Source: Lathyrus oleraceus
Lineage: Eukaryota; Streptophyta; Magnoliopsida; Fabales; Fabaceae
DNA length: 64,000 nt
NCBI RefSeq assembly: GCF_024323335.1
Contig: NC_066579.1
Span: forward strand, 130,805,354 to 130,869,353
Direction of reading: 5' to 3'
In this document: piece after piece, positions 47,159 through 58,381 of the stretch
Layout: the number at the start of each line of letters is the position of its first letter
Position numbering within the stretch: the stretch's first letter is position 1
Position numbers and translations under genes: made by a program
Notes under the pieces: generated by a model
Told to the model about the DNA's origin: nothing
What the model saw: only the letters and a program-made list of their open reading frames with translations
Database searches by the model: none

Positions 47159-48503
47159 CTAAACACCAGAAGATTGAGGCATGCTAGAGGCAACTAAGCC
47201 CTCTAGCTCTCTTTGTCTCTTCACTACACATTCTTCCAGAATCTTAATAAGCGCATCTTTGTCTTTCGACTCAAATTTCAAATCCTCATGCTTTCGATAT
47301 AAAGCATTGAATCGCTCTTCCCACAAGTCTCTCTCTTGCTTCATATTGGCAAGTGCGTCTTCCAACTCCTTTGCATCTTGGTTAGGGAGAGTTGATGGCT
47401 CAGCCACAACCATAGACATAGGTTTCTCACAAGTGTACGACATCTTGAGCTCCAAAGCACTCTTCTTCCCCCAAATAGTGTAAGCTTCCAAAGCTACACA
47501 GTTGCATGGACCAAGCTCGGATCTTCCTTTCCTATGCTTATTGTGCCAAGCATGCACCATTCTACTCTTCAAAAGTTGGGTATCTTTACAATCTTGATAA
47601 AATAGACCCTCTAACTGAATGTTATTAGGATTATCTCTCAAGGGGAACCCAAGTTGACGACGGGCCAATGTTGGGTTGTAGTTGATTCCTCCTTGCGTAC
47701 CAATGAGAGGCACATTAGAGAACTCACCACAAATATCAATAATACCCATGCTACCCAATGCAGAATCATACCAAACAATATCATATTAGTGAGAGACATA
47801 AGTCTCTGGGACCACCGTAGACATCGTCGGTTCTCCAAGAAAGAAGGCATTTGAGGCAAGTGAGAAATAAACCACTTATATAGAAGAGGAACACATCACA
47901 CAATAGTCCACCACCTTTAGAATTCCTTAAATGCAAAGAGAAATACAAGTCACCCAACAGAGTCGAAATAGAATTCCCAATCAAGAAAATTTTAATGGCG
48001 TTAACATCAACAAAACTGTCAATGTTAGGGAACAAAGTTAGACCATAGATGAGCAAAACAAAGATAGCTTCAAAAGCACCCATGCTACTGGCTTGAGCAA
48101 AAATAGTAGCTCTACCGATGAGAAACTCAGAAGTCAACCCAAGAATCCCTCCTTTCTTCACCAAATGAGCATCAATCTCATATTTCTTCAAATGAAGAGC
48201 TTCGGCTATGACATGAAAAAGTACCTTGTCAGATACGGGTATATCCAAGAGTTAGGCATACTCCTCCAACATGGGCATAAGCTGATAATCGGGAAAAGTG
48301 AAGCAGTGATAGAGAGGGTCACAGAACTGAACCAAAACACTCAGAAGTTATTCAACCACATCAGTAGATAATACAGACAAGAGCTTCCTATGACGTTGCT
48401 TTAAGTCCAAGGGATCTAATACAAAGGATGACAACTTCCTTGGCTCTTTAAAATAAGGACATCTGAAACTATAATTTTTAGTGTTCCTTCGTCCACAATC
48501 CAT
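47159..48503 (-). pseudogene. Ogre ORF1 of element D, stops and frameshift
   Basis: The ATG at 48503 and the first residues match A's ORF1, but stops interrupt the first ~90 codons. From 48248 a clean stretch reads KYEIDAHLVKKGGILGLTS, LLIYGLTLFPNIDSFVD and LLGDLYFSLHLRNSKGGG, including the ~55 bp missing from A. A frameshift near 47880 separates this from the second half (47758-47159): IDICGEFSNVPLIGTQGG, NPTLARRQLGFPLRD, MVHAWHNKHRKGRSELG. The C-terminus is highly charged (MKQERDLWEERFNALYRKHE) and probably forms a coiled coil. Comparing A and D recovers the domain order even though neither copy is intact. Function unknown. Confidence 0.78.
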
Positions 48504-49360
48504 GGTCTGAAAATATTTGCAAACAAAACCTTAGTTTCCTTGAAATTTATTATATGTGATGAATGTCATGATGTACGTGTGTGCATGAATGCAACAATCA
48601 CACACAAGGGATCACACACAAGGCGAACACAAAAAAAGGTCAATGGATGGGTCAAGTCATCATCAAGATCAATCATCCATTTTGGTGGATTATGGTTTTC
48701 ACCTTATCAACACCCAAGTTCCATTGATATTGATGAGACTGGTCAGATCAACCAAGAATTAAAGGGTTTGTTGTGAGTCACGAGCATGGAGTTAAGGTAA
48801 GAACCATCCCAAAGGAGTGTACTAAGGGTAAAAACCTGTAGATCATGTTCTAAAAGGTTCCCAGAGTCTTGATCCCATCTATCGGATACTATAGGTTAGG
48901 ATAACTGACTCATCAACCCATAGTATTCTCAAGAGAAACTCGTCTGAGTGTAGTATCGCGTAACAATTGTATCAAGTCTACACTTGAACAGTCTCCGCAC
49001 TACGTCCTATATAGGCCAAGTTGGGTTAAATGTGTTACAGTCCTCAGCTTCTCGGACCCCCAATTTAGAGAAAGTAATTCATATCCACAAATTACTCGTG
49101 TGACATCAGTAACTCTAAAGAGATCTCCACTGAGTGGGGGATCTCATGTCAACTCTTTCAGGAATACTCCTTCAAAGTCAACATGATTATACCACCCTCC
49201 TATCTTATATTGAACTCATGTTTGGGTTAGAACTTATCTCACCACACAAAGATCACCAAGCACAACAGACAAAGTATATCACACAAACAATATATACAAA
49301 CAAACATCAAATATACAAATATACACACCAAAAACTAGGCTAAAGCCACTGAGGACTACT
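48504..49360 (-). other. Element D leader
   Basis: Untranslated leader between primer site and ORF1, colinear with A (9273-9530 and 10969-11569). It lacks the 1.44-kb insertion, which dates that insertion as specific to A. TTTGCAAATATTTTCAG directly before ORF1 is shared with A. Confidence 0.75.
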
Positions 49361-49377
49361 CCCCAGATGAGTCGCCA
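49361..49377 (-). other. Primer binding site, tRNA-Arg type (element D)
   Basis: On the minus strand TGGCGACTCATCTGGGG, nine bases after the LTR end CTACA. Matches tRNA-Arg with small mismatches, as in A and F. Confidence 0.82.
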
Positions 49378-49386
49378 CTTAATTTC

Positions 49387-52254
49387 TGTAGCGGTAAATT
49401 CATGGCCATCAAGTTATGGATAAACTTGACGTCAATAAAACCTGAGTCGCCACTGCGCTTTTATTGTTTCCAATGGAAAAGGGCAAAAGTACGAACAAAA
49501 CCCAAAGATAAGAAGTTTTCAAATCAAAACTAATAAAATGCCAGAGATTACACGTAAGGGGGTTGGTTACACAGAGGTAAGGTGTTAGCACCCAAAGTGT
49601 CCTAGGTACTCCTAGGGAGCTCTTTTTTGTGTGCAAGTGATTTGGTCAAAATGATGTTTGATAAAAATATAGAGTGGGGAGATGAGAAAAGAATTCATTA
49701 ATTATATTTTGGTGTTTGACAAGACCTTTGGTCTTATGCCTACGTACCAACATAAAAATGAGGGATTAAATCCCTGTAGTTCGTGGTAAAAATTTCAAAG
49801 AGTTTGGTGAATTGATTTTAATCAAAATTTTGAACTAAAAGGCATAATAGGCCAAAGATTTGAATGTGGTTATTAGTTCTTTTTGCCTTTTTGAAATTAG
49901 AGTCATTATGGTTAAGTTCATTCACAAGTTTGATTTAAGAAAAAGTGCTTAAAAATTCATCGGCATAAGGCCAAAGTTGCTACTAATTTAAAACATGTCT
50001 AAGTTTGAAATCACAAGCAAATAGGGTTTTGAAAAGAGGGAGAGATTTTGAAATTAAAGAAGTGGGAGGAGATGAAGAGGCTATCCTAGACAAAAATTAA
50101 AAGTTAAAAGTTAAAAAGATATGACCAATGGGACGCAATCCAACAGATAAGAATGTCATATAGAAACCAATGTTCCTTTGGACTTTAGCAAGCAACAAGC
50201 ATAAGCAATCCAAGAAATCATATGAAGACCAATGCATCAAATAAAGATAGCCATAATATTCAAGCAAGCACTCTAATAGCTAGTATTCTTCAATGTCTTC
50301 CAGTGTATCAGATGAAAATATTTCCTTGGTAAACTCAGAAACACTTATCAGACATCAATAATAATAACAGTCTAATAATTAAGCACAAAGACAAAGTGAC
50401 AGATGAATCAAGGGCATTTTAGGCTTGCATCAAATGAAAGACACTGTCAAAGATAGCTCAGTCTCAGATAATGGCATTGGCCAAGTCCTTTAGCATAGGG
50501 AATGTTGCCTAATTCTAAGTCCAAAAGTTCAGATCAAGTCCAATAGTCCAACAAGATGCTTTTTAGGTGTTTTTGTTGTTATTACGTATTTTAAAGTCCT
50601 AGGACCACAAACAAAAAGAAAGACAAGTAAATAATATATACATTCACAAGATATGGCTCAAATGAGCAAAGTAAAAATGACTGAAACATAAACATCTTGC
50701 ATGAAATGTAAATAGAAATGAATGATAAAGATACTAAAATTTAAATTGCATAAAGTAAATAACTTGAAAGTAAAGTAACATTAATAGAAAGTCAGTCAAT
50801 GGTTAGTCAAATGTTTGTGAAGAGTTTTAATTGTATAAGTCATTATTTGGAGAATACTCAACCATTCATTCACAAGTATGAATCCATGAACCAAGACATC
50901 ATCCATGAGAAGGGCTCCAACTTGGATAAATCATCTAGTATGCCACTAGCTCTCATGAATGGAAAAAAGGTCAAGTTTTCACACAATGCCATGAAGAATG
51001 GGAGACTTACAATCTCACTTACTAGAATTCTATGCCTTGCGGGACAAATTTAGCTTTGTGTTAAGCAATCATAATTGGACTTATGTAGAAGTCACAACTA
51101 TCTGAGGTCGGGCAATAAAAATATAGGTGTTAATGCATGTTAGAGATTTGGTACAAAGAACCAAACTCCTAAAACATACCACAAACTAAAAAAGGGATGG
51201 GGGAAACCTATCTCAATCAGGCTCATGTTGATTCATCTGACACAAGGTCATTAATGAATCAACTAGCATTAGACATGAAGAGAATTCATTGGTAAATAAT
51301 GGATTGGGGAAGAATAGGAATTAAGATGAAGAGGGAAGGGGAAATAGAAACCCAAATTGATCATAGGAGGAATTTCATCTGATCAATACTATCCATTCAT
51401 TTTGGGAAATGAAATATACATTTCATCAATCCCTTAAATCCAATAGTGTTGGTCAAACAAAAGTCAAATCAACAATGATCATGGCCAAACAGAAAATCAA
51501 ACATCACAAGATCACAAAAATAGCTCAACACGATATTTAAACAATTATTCAATTAAAAATAAAATTTAAAATTCATTTTTAAATGAACAAAACCTCAAAT
51601 CCCTTTTAAACACCAAATAAATGGCCAAGGGATTTATCCTAGGTCAAACAAGGTCAAAGGACCTTAGACAAAAATTTCATAATTCTTGGAAAGTCATGAG
51701 TATTTTAAAATATTTAAAAAACAAGTCAAAAATCATTTAATTCATCAAAAATATCAAAATTAGTCCAAAATATGATTTTAATTCAAAATATGGAAGAGGA
51801 AAATATTTAAAGATTTTTGGTGAATGTCTCATAATTTTTGGATTACAAATGAAATTTCTATGAATTAAATAAAATAAATGGATTAAAGGAATATCAGAAA
51901 TTAAAAATAAAATAGAAAAAACAAGGACCATTAGATATCCCTCATTAATTGAGGTGGCAGATCTGATGGCCAAGCACGCGTGTTCCACAATGGTCATTAG
52001 TCAACGCATCATACGCATAGTAATTAAAAGTAAGGGCTCATATTCAAACTTTTAAACATGATCAGATGGCCATGAGGCACGCCAACACATCCCCGGAGCC
52101 CTAGCTCCGGCCGTCTTCTCCGGTGGACCTCACCAGACTGGTCACCACCAAATTTCACCAAAATAAAAAGTTCATACACTATTTTAAAGAGAAAATGCTC
52201 AGGAGCTCGAATTTGACCTCAATTTCTCCTAACTCCAAGTATATTGAAAGATGT
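49387..52254 (-). mobile_element. Element D 5' LTR, 3' portion
   Basis: Plus-strand TGTAGCGGTAAATTC at 49387 marks the LTR 3' end; it runs 2868 bp to 52254, where LTR H interrupts it (candidate target copy GATGT, 52250-52254). TACGTA at 49741-49746 is 359 bp from the end. The rest of this LTR should lie beyond the right end of the window. Confidence 0.87.
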
Positions 52255-54779
52255 TGTAAGACCTCAATTTTGACCCTAAGATCCCTCATGATATCTCATC
52301 ATATGCATTGCCTTTGGGATCACACCTTGGCATCCTCCTTACCTATCATCCGCTGGGTTTGCATTGAGAGAGATCACCAAGAAGATTTGATTGTATCATA
52401 CTTTATTTTTCATTATTTACTAACCAAAATACAAAAAATATGCCAATGTATAATTTAAATCTTTTGTAGGTAGTGTGTGTGCTCACCTATGCTCCATCAA
52501 GCTCATATCTAGGGTTTGAGACCCTCAATGCAAGGAGACTAATCAATAGATGGTTCACATTGATTTTAGACATCATATATGGGTCCCCGTGATCTTCACA
52601 TATCATTTTGATCAAGAAATCATCAAGAGTTTGAAGCTTGTTTACCTTGGAAGCCCTAATTCATCTCGGTATTTTGTGTGACTTCCTCAGCAAGTTTCTT
52701 CATCATTTGACCAAATATTTCAAGGGATACTTCATATTACATAATCTTACACATATATGATCCTCCATGAGTCCCCAAAATCAAGATAATGTCAAGCTAG
52801 CAAGATGGTTCATGATGGTTAACCAGAGAAAGTCAACTAGTCAAAACTAGGGTTCCCTACACCCTATTTCCTACACTTTTTGTCATATGAAAATTATTCC
52901 AAGAGCACAGTTACTCCTTATCACATTCCAAACAACTTTCATGTTTAAGTTAAGAGCTATTTTTTCTTGGAAACTCATTTTTTACGGTGAAAGATTATAG
53001 GTCATTTTGTTTGAACCGTAGTTAGGAGATCAACTTCCCAAGACCATAACTTGCTCAATTTGTAAGATATGAAATCCATTCAAATTCCATGACCAAATAA
53101 ATGTTGTCCTATTCAACTTTGATGTTTCGAAGAAGTTCAAATTCAACTTGCAAATGCATTTTCCAAGAGGAAACTTTATAGGTCATGTTGGGCCATTACC
53201 ATTGAACAAGTGATTTTCCTCAACTTCTAAAATGCATAACTCCTTCATGCCTAATCCAAATGAGGTCAAATTTGTGACAAAATTGAATAGGTTTAAAAGA
53301 GATACAACTTTGATGAATGAAGTGTTTCCATTTGAAGTCCATAACAAAGGTTATTCAAGGTGGAAGAAGTAAACATTTGACTTGGTACTTAGAAGATTTT
53401 CATTTATGTTTGATTTTCCAAACATCCACCTCAAAATTCATAATTATCCAAGCTTCAAATGTAAAACTGTTCAACATGAAAGTTGTTCCCCTTGATCTCG
53501 TCTTTCCAAAAAGTCTAAGGTCATCTCATTTGGATCAATATTGAAGGACTTGCTCATGGGTGTAATGCTTGGTACCATTTGGAAGTTTCTCATGTTCGAT
53601 TTCATTTCAACATTGCATGGCTTAATGCATTGCTTTCAGCATCACATGTGTATGATTTTGGACCTTTTCCAATCATTCTTTAGGCTTTGTACACGCCCAT
53701 GCATGCTCATGATGCAATTGCTATTTTTGTATTTCAAATGAAAGTGTGTAGAAAGCATTTGAATTGGCCATAAATACAAGTGCAATGAGCTTAGAACTTT
53801 ATCAATACCTTGCCCAAGCTTAGCCAAGACGATCAAAACCCTTCACTCCATAGAAATTCTTGAATATTTTTCATTGAAATCGAGTTTGAATTTCACCTTC
53901 TGTTTTGAAATTCAAACTCCAATAATTCATTGCCCTTTCCATCTCAATTGATCACTACAGGCAAGAGGAAGAGGAATCAAGCAAATCCAGATCAAGATCA
54001 AGCAAATTTGAAGCAACTCGAAGGTGAAAATTCAGAAACTTTATCTCTTCTATTCTCCTTAATTCTTCACTATTCTTTGTGATTTTTGGTTTGTTGAAGT
54101 CCTACCAATGTAGGTAACAAGATTGAGTTGCTTTGAGGTCAAATCGAAGCAACTTAGATCATGAACCTCAAATTTCAAATCCATGTATCTTTCAATATAC
54201 TTGGAATTGGAAAAAATGGATGTCAGATTCATGCTCCTGAGCTTTTTTTCTTCAATTAGTGTATTCATTTTTCATTTTTAATGAAGTTTTGATTGGACAA
54301 GTCTGGTGGTCCTCACCGGAGAAGATGACCGGAGCTAGGGCTCCGGTGGTGTGTTGGCAGCTTCCCAACCATCTGATCTTGATTCCACGTTTTAATCATG
54401 GTCTTTGTTTTGTTTGACTCATATTGCAGCATGTTTGACTCATGTGTTTGAGGCACCTTAGCGCGTGGACATCAAATCTACCACCTCAATTAATGAGGGA
54501 GATCTGATGGCCCTTGTTTTTTTTAATTTTTTTTTATTTTCTGATTTTTCATTTAATCCATTTATTTTGTTTAATTCATATTAATTTCATTTTTAACCTA
54601 AAAAATATGGGATTTTCACAAAAAAATCTTTAAATATTTTTCTATTTCATTTTCTGAATTAAAATTATTTTTTGGATTAATTTTGGTATTTTTCATGAAT
54701 TAATTGTTTTTGTGCATATTCTTAATTGTTTAAAATACATCCGACTTTTCAAAAATCATGAAATTTTTTGTCTAAGGTC
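52255..54779 (+). mobile_element. Ogre LTR H, forward, 5' portion
   Basis: Starts TGTAAGACCTCAATTT and is colinear with 27295-29280 plus the missing block and the start of 43651 on. A TATA-like CATAAATA lies at 53769-53776. It is cut at 54779 by element F (candidate target copy AGGTC, 54775-54779). Whether H is a 5' LTR, a 3' LTR or solo cannot be told because its other end lies outside the window. Confidence 0.87.
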
Positions 54780-55078
54780 TGCAATACCCCAAAATTTATC
54801 CTTCATTTTTTCTGGAAGCATACGCTTTACGCCTCATGCATGCATTCATTTTTAGGTCATTTAGCATTTGCATTTCATCATGGCAATCGGAATCGGATCC
54901 AAGAAGCTTGAACATCATCCAGGACACTTTGTGGGCTCTATTTAGATGATCAGTCAACACAAGGGAAAGACTTGAGTTACTTCCAACAGGGGTCTATTCG
55001 TCAGTCAAAACGTTAATCTTGAAGGAGCAAAGGTTTGTTAATGAGCTGTCATGCTCGCTAAGCGAAGCCCACGTGTTT

Positions 55079-55186
55079 TGAAAAAAAAACGAAAAACGAA
55101 AAACGAAAAAAAAAACAAAAAAACAAAAAAAAAACAAAAAACGAAAAAAATAAAAAAAAAAAATAATAATAAATAAAAGAAAAAAT
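55079..55186. repeat. A-rich microsatellite in LTR
   Basis: Poly-A stretches broken by C or G ('gaaaaacg' units), just upstream of the TATA box. It occupies the same place as the (AAAT)n stretch in B's LTR (42187-42250). Poly-Phe ORFs on the minus strand are artefacts of it. Confidence 0.9.
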
Positions 55187-55237
55187 CTTGGACTTGGACC
55201 TCTCTCATTTGAGTCCACAGGTCCACAAAAATCAGGT

Positions 55238-55244
55238 TATAAAT
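55238..55244 (+). promoter_or_regulatory. LTR TATA box (element F)
   Basis: TATAAAT following the block 'tctcatttgagtccac', the same arrangement as in B at 42303. Confidence 0.7.
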
Positions 55245-56591
55245 TCAGAGTTTCAGTGAAACAAAATTTCATTCTATTCCTGTTACCCTGTCTGGGAAAA
55301 AGATAGTGAGAGAAGAGCTAACAGAGTTCAGAGCAGCCTCCAAACCCTGAAGGGAACTCAACTGCACAGAATCACCTCTGCCTCACATAAACCCTAAAGA
55401 TTGTTTTGTAAACCTCACGGGTGCAACTCAATTTCAATCAAGCTCTCCAATCAGGTTTTCCCTTATTCCCATTACCTTTAAGCTTTGAATTTGAATACTC
55501 TGAATGTTTGAGGTATTATGGGTGAATTTGATACCCTTTTGATGCATGTCTTTTTTGTGAATTTTAATGGCATGATTCATGTGGTTACATTTTGATTTGG
55601 GGGCAACCCTTGATTACCCTATTTTTTTGTCTCTAACCTGTTTGTTGAGTTTTTGTGAGGGTTCACATGACTTTTACAGGGATAACTTGCGTGGTTTTCC
55701 ACTTTATTTGTGGGATACCCCCTGGAGGTTTCATTCCGATTACCTGTACTGACTCACTTTCTTTGATGGTGTTTAGCTTGGAAGGATCCCTGGGTTTCCC
55801 ATTCCTCTAATTGTTGTTACTCCGGATCTTTATCCGCGTGGTACTTTTACATTTTTCTCGCATTTTACTGCTTTCCTAGCTGGAAGACCTCGATAGGAGG
55901 CAATGTTTTGTGTGTTTATTTTTTTTTACAGGTTCCTTCGCCAAGGACTGCCTTTTTGCATGAGCATCCCAAACCCTAACCCTTCATTGATTTTTCTTCT
56001 CCTAACACGTTTACTCCTTCTACTACAGGCGAGTAAGTCTCCAAAGGTCGAGCATCCGGTAGATTGTGTAGTGACATTGTTCGTCCAAAACCCAATCCAT
56101 AACCCCGTAATTAGCCGAACTACGGCGTGCTCTGATTCTCATTCCAGATGAGATACGTAGGCATAAGACGCGATGTCTTAGCGAGCACAATTACCCCCAA
56201 CCCCTAGGTAGCCGAGCTATAAAGACTCTGATTCTCATATTCAGATGAGATACGTATGCAGTTGATGCGACATCCGCGCGAGTCATTTTCATTCAACCCT
56301 TTTTTTAGTAAACATCACAAGATAAACTCACACCCTTTAGACAAGAACTACAAAAGTGGATCCCGTAGAGTACTACGGATGCGTAGGGGTGCTAATACCT
56401 TCCCTTCGCATAACCGACTCCCGAACCCAAGATTTGGTTGCGAGACCTTGTCTTGTCCTTTCCTTTTCCAGGTGTACTTCGAGCGTTTCCTTTCCCTCCT
56501 CTGGGATAAATAACGCACGGTGGCGACTCTTTTGTCATTTTCTTTCGCCGGTTGTTTTTTCCGCACACTGTATTTTTCAGGTTGCGACAAC

Positions 56592-56609
56592 TGGCGACTC
56601 TGCTGGGGA
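56592..56609 (+). other. Primer binding site, tRNA-Arg type (element F)
   Basis: TGGCGACTCTGCTGGGGA two bases after the LTR end; one mismatch to the complement of the tRNA-Arg (ACG) 3' end. The best-preserved primer site in the window. Confidence 0.9.
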
Positions 56610-57203
56610 CCCGGTTTCCTTAAGCGAGTCCCTCCTAGCTTTTGTAGTTTGTTTGTTTATTGGGTGTTCAATGTTTTATACAGTTATTTATTTACCTGCT
56701 TTACCTTATTGCATTGTGTACATATCATTGCTGTATCTGTTGGCTGGCTATGGCTGCTTGGTGATCTTTGTGAGATGAGTTCTATACCCGAACTCGAGTG
56801 CACTTAGAATAGGAGAATGGCATAGTCTTGTTGACTTGTGTGGAGTTATTCCTTAGCAAGTTGACTTGCAAGCTCATTCACTTGGTGGAGGTCATGTTGA
56901 GATCAATAATGTCACACAAGTAAGTTGTGGTTACACATTACTTTTTCCAATATAGACCTTAGAAGCCGAGGACCTTAGTTTACCAAACCCATCTTGGCCT
57001 ATTCGTAGGATGTAGTGCGAAAGTCGTTCAAGTGTAAGATTTGATACGATTGTTACACGATACTACACTCATAAGAGTCTCTCTTGAGAATATTTTTGGA
57101 ATACGAGTAGTCGTTCCTCCGATAATATCCGAAAGATGGGATTATGACTATGGGAACCTTTTATAGAACATGTTTGGTAGGTTTAAACCTTAGTACACTC
57201 CTT
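56610..57203 (+). other. Element F leader
   Basis: Untranslated, colinear with A and D in its later part (for example 'gtgtggagttattcctta', 'gtcacacaagtaagttgtgg', 'gatactacactca'). It breaks at 'cttagtacactcctttg', which in A (11250-11267) continues into 'ggacgg', fixing where G inserted. Confidence 0.8.
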
Positions 57204-58299
57204 TGTAAGAACAAAAATTGTTCTACAACAGATTCCTTGATTTTGATGATAACAAAGGATGAAACCAAAAATGGCACCCTAACGAAAAGTTTCTAAGTGT
57301 GCAGGGTTCTAAAGAAAGAAGGAAGAAATCTGATGATGTCATCAGATACAGAACCAGATCAGATATAAATTATCAAATGATCAGAAGCATCTGAAGTGGA
57401 AACACGTTCAAGAAAGTCTAACTCTGAGCAATACATCAGAAGCATCTGAACAAGAATACGCTCTAGAAGTTCTGACTCTGAACAGCGGTTGTCTAACTCC
57501 AGAAACTCTCAGCGCTATCTGAAGAAATCCATCAGAACTCAAAAGAGATCTACATCAGAAGCAAGATTCCAAGATTCTCAGATACTTGAAGACTCTGATC
57601 ATGGAATTGCTAATCATGAAAGAGTAACGTTAAAGTCAAGTAAAGATTTGCAAATGGTTTTCCTAATTAAGAAAGAGACGTTAATCTCCAATTTCAATAA
57701 AGAAGATACTACTTATGGTAAGTAGTCACTTCAAGGAGAGAAAGTTATCCTGCAGAAGCTATTTAAGTGATGGCGTAAATTCATTTTAATATCCACCAGT
57801 TTCAACTACTACCTCACTTCTATATATAAAGGACTGCAAATCAACATTCAGTACTACACAAGTATAAGCAAGCCAACAGGCCAAAATTATACTAAAACTT
57901 CAACACTCAAGAAAAACACTCTTGTTCTCTAAGATCTTCACGAAGCTTTTGCTTATAACGTGAAAACTTTTGTTCTTAATACTGTAATATTTGCTTTCTT
58001 AGAAGCATTCTAGATTACATAAATCTTTCATCTATTTGTTTGTTGATTTCCTCAAGTGACTCTGTGTAGTCTGTATACTTGAGAGGACTAAGAAATTTTT
58101 CTCTTAGACGTTGTTTGTAATCTTTCAAGATTAGTGGATTAAGTCCTTGTTGAAGGCGAAATCACCTTGGCCGGGTGGACTGGAGTAGCTTTGTGTTATA
58201 AGCGAACCAGTATAAAATCATTGTGTGGTTTTCATTTTGAAAAAGCGCTTATTTTTCCAAACAATTCAAACCCCCCCTTTCTTGTTTTTCTCACCTTCA
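57204..58299 (+). mobile_element. Sirevirus 5' LTR
   Basis: Comparison with the uninterrupted Ogre leader in A places the start at the TG at 57204. The first 24 bases contain an inverted repeat, TGTAAGAACAA and TTGTTCTACA (57204-57214 and 57218-57227). The end CTCACCTTCA at 58299 is followed two bases later by the primer site. Near-repeats of ATCAGAAGCATCTGAA at 57380 and 57435 (55-bp period) lie upstream of the TATATAAA box (57823-57830). The start could alternatively be the TG at 57219. Confidence 0.85.
57823..57830 (+). promoter_or_regulatory. Sirevirus LTR TATA box
   Basis: TATATAAA in CTTCTATATATAAAGGACTG, about 620 bp into the LTR. Likely drives the genomic RNA. Confidence 0.8.
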
Positions 58300-58301
58300 A
58301 T

Positions 58302-58313
58302 TGGTATCAGAGC
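58302..58313 (+). other. Primer binding site, initiator tRNA-Met
   Basis: TGGTATCAGAGC complements the 3' end of plant initiator tRNA-Met, the usual primer of Ty1/copia elements. Two bases separate it from the LTR. Confidence 0.95.
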
Positions 58314-58381
58314 TCCGGCTCTGTTATTGATTTTCTAATCAAACACTTAACAGTGTAGAGAGATCCAGTACGAGAAAAACC

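Larger units (their letters stand above)
54780..56589 (+). mobile_element. Element F 5' LTR, 1.8 kb
   Basis: Starts TGCAATACCCCAAAATTT and ends GTTGCGACA. It is about 300 bp longer than B's LTR near the 5' end. TATAAAT box at 55238-55244; an AAACCCTAA telo-box-like motif at 55389-55397 in the presumed leader; TACGTA at 56154 and 56251 in a duplicated ~97-bp block. Several small ORFs (for example 56356-56778) span the LTR end and leader and are not convincing. Confidence 0.92.
54780..57203 (+). mobile_element. Element F: forward Ogre relative, 5' LTR and leader
   Basis: 5' LTR 54780-56589, primer site 56592-56609 and about 600 bp of leader before the Sirevirus G interrupts it. The LTR shares B's sequence; the leader shares blocks with A and D. 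The remainder must lie to the right of the window. Confidence 0.9.

Noticed and set aside
55038..55226. Phe-rich membrane-like minus-strand ORFs
   Set aside because: Produced by the A-rich microsatellite in the F LTR.
56356..56778. 140-codon ORF spanning the end of the F LTR
   Set aside because: Crosses the LTR boundary and the primer binding site; a similar shorter frame in B (43415-43654) only reflects shared LTR sequence.
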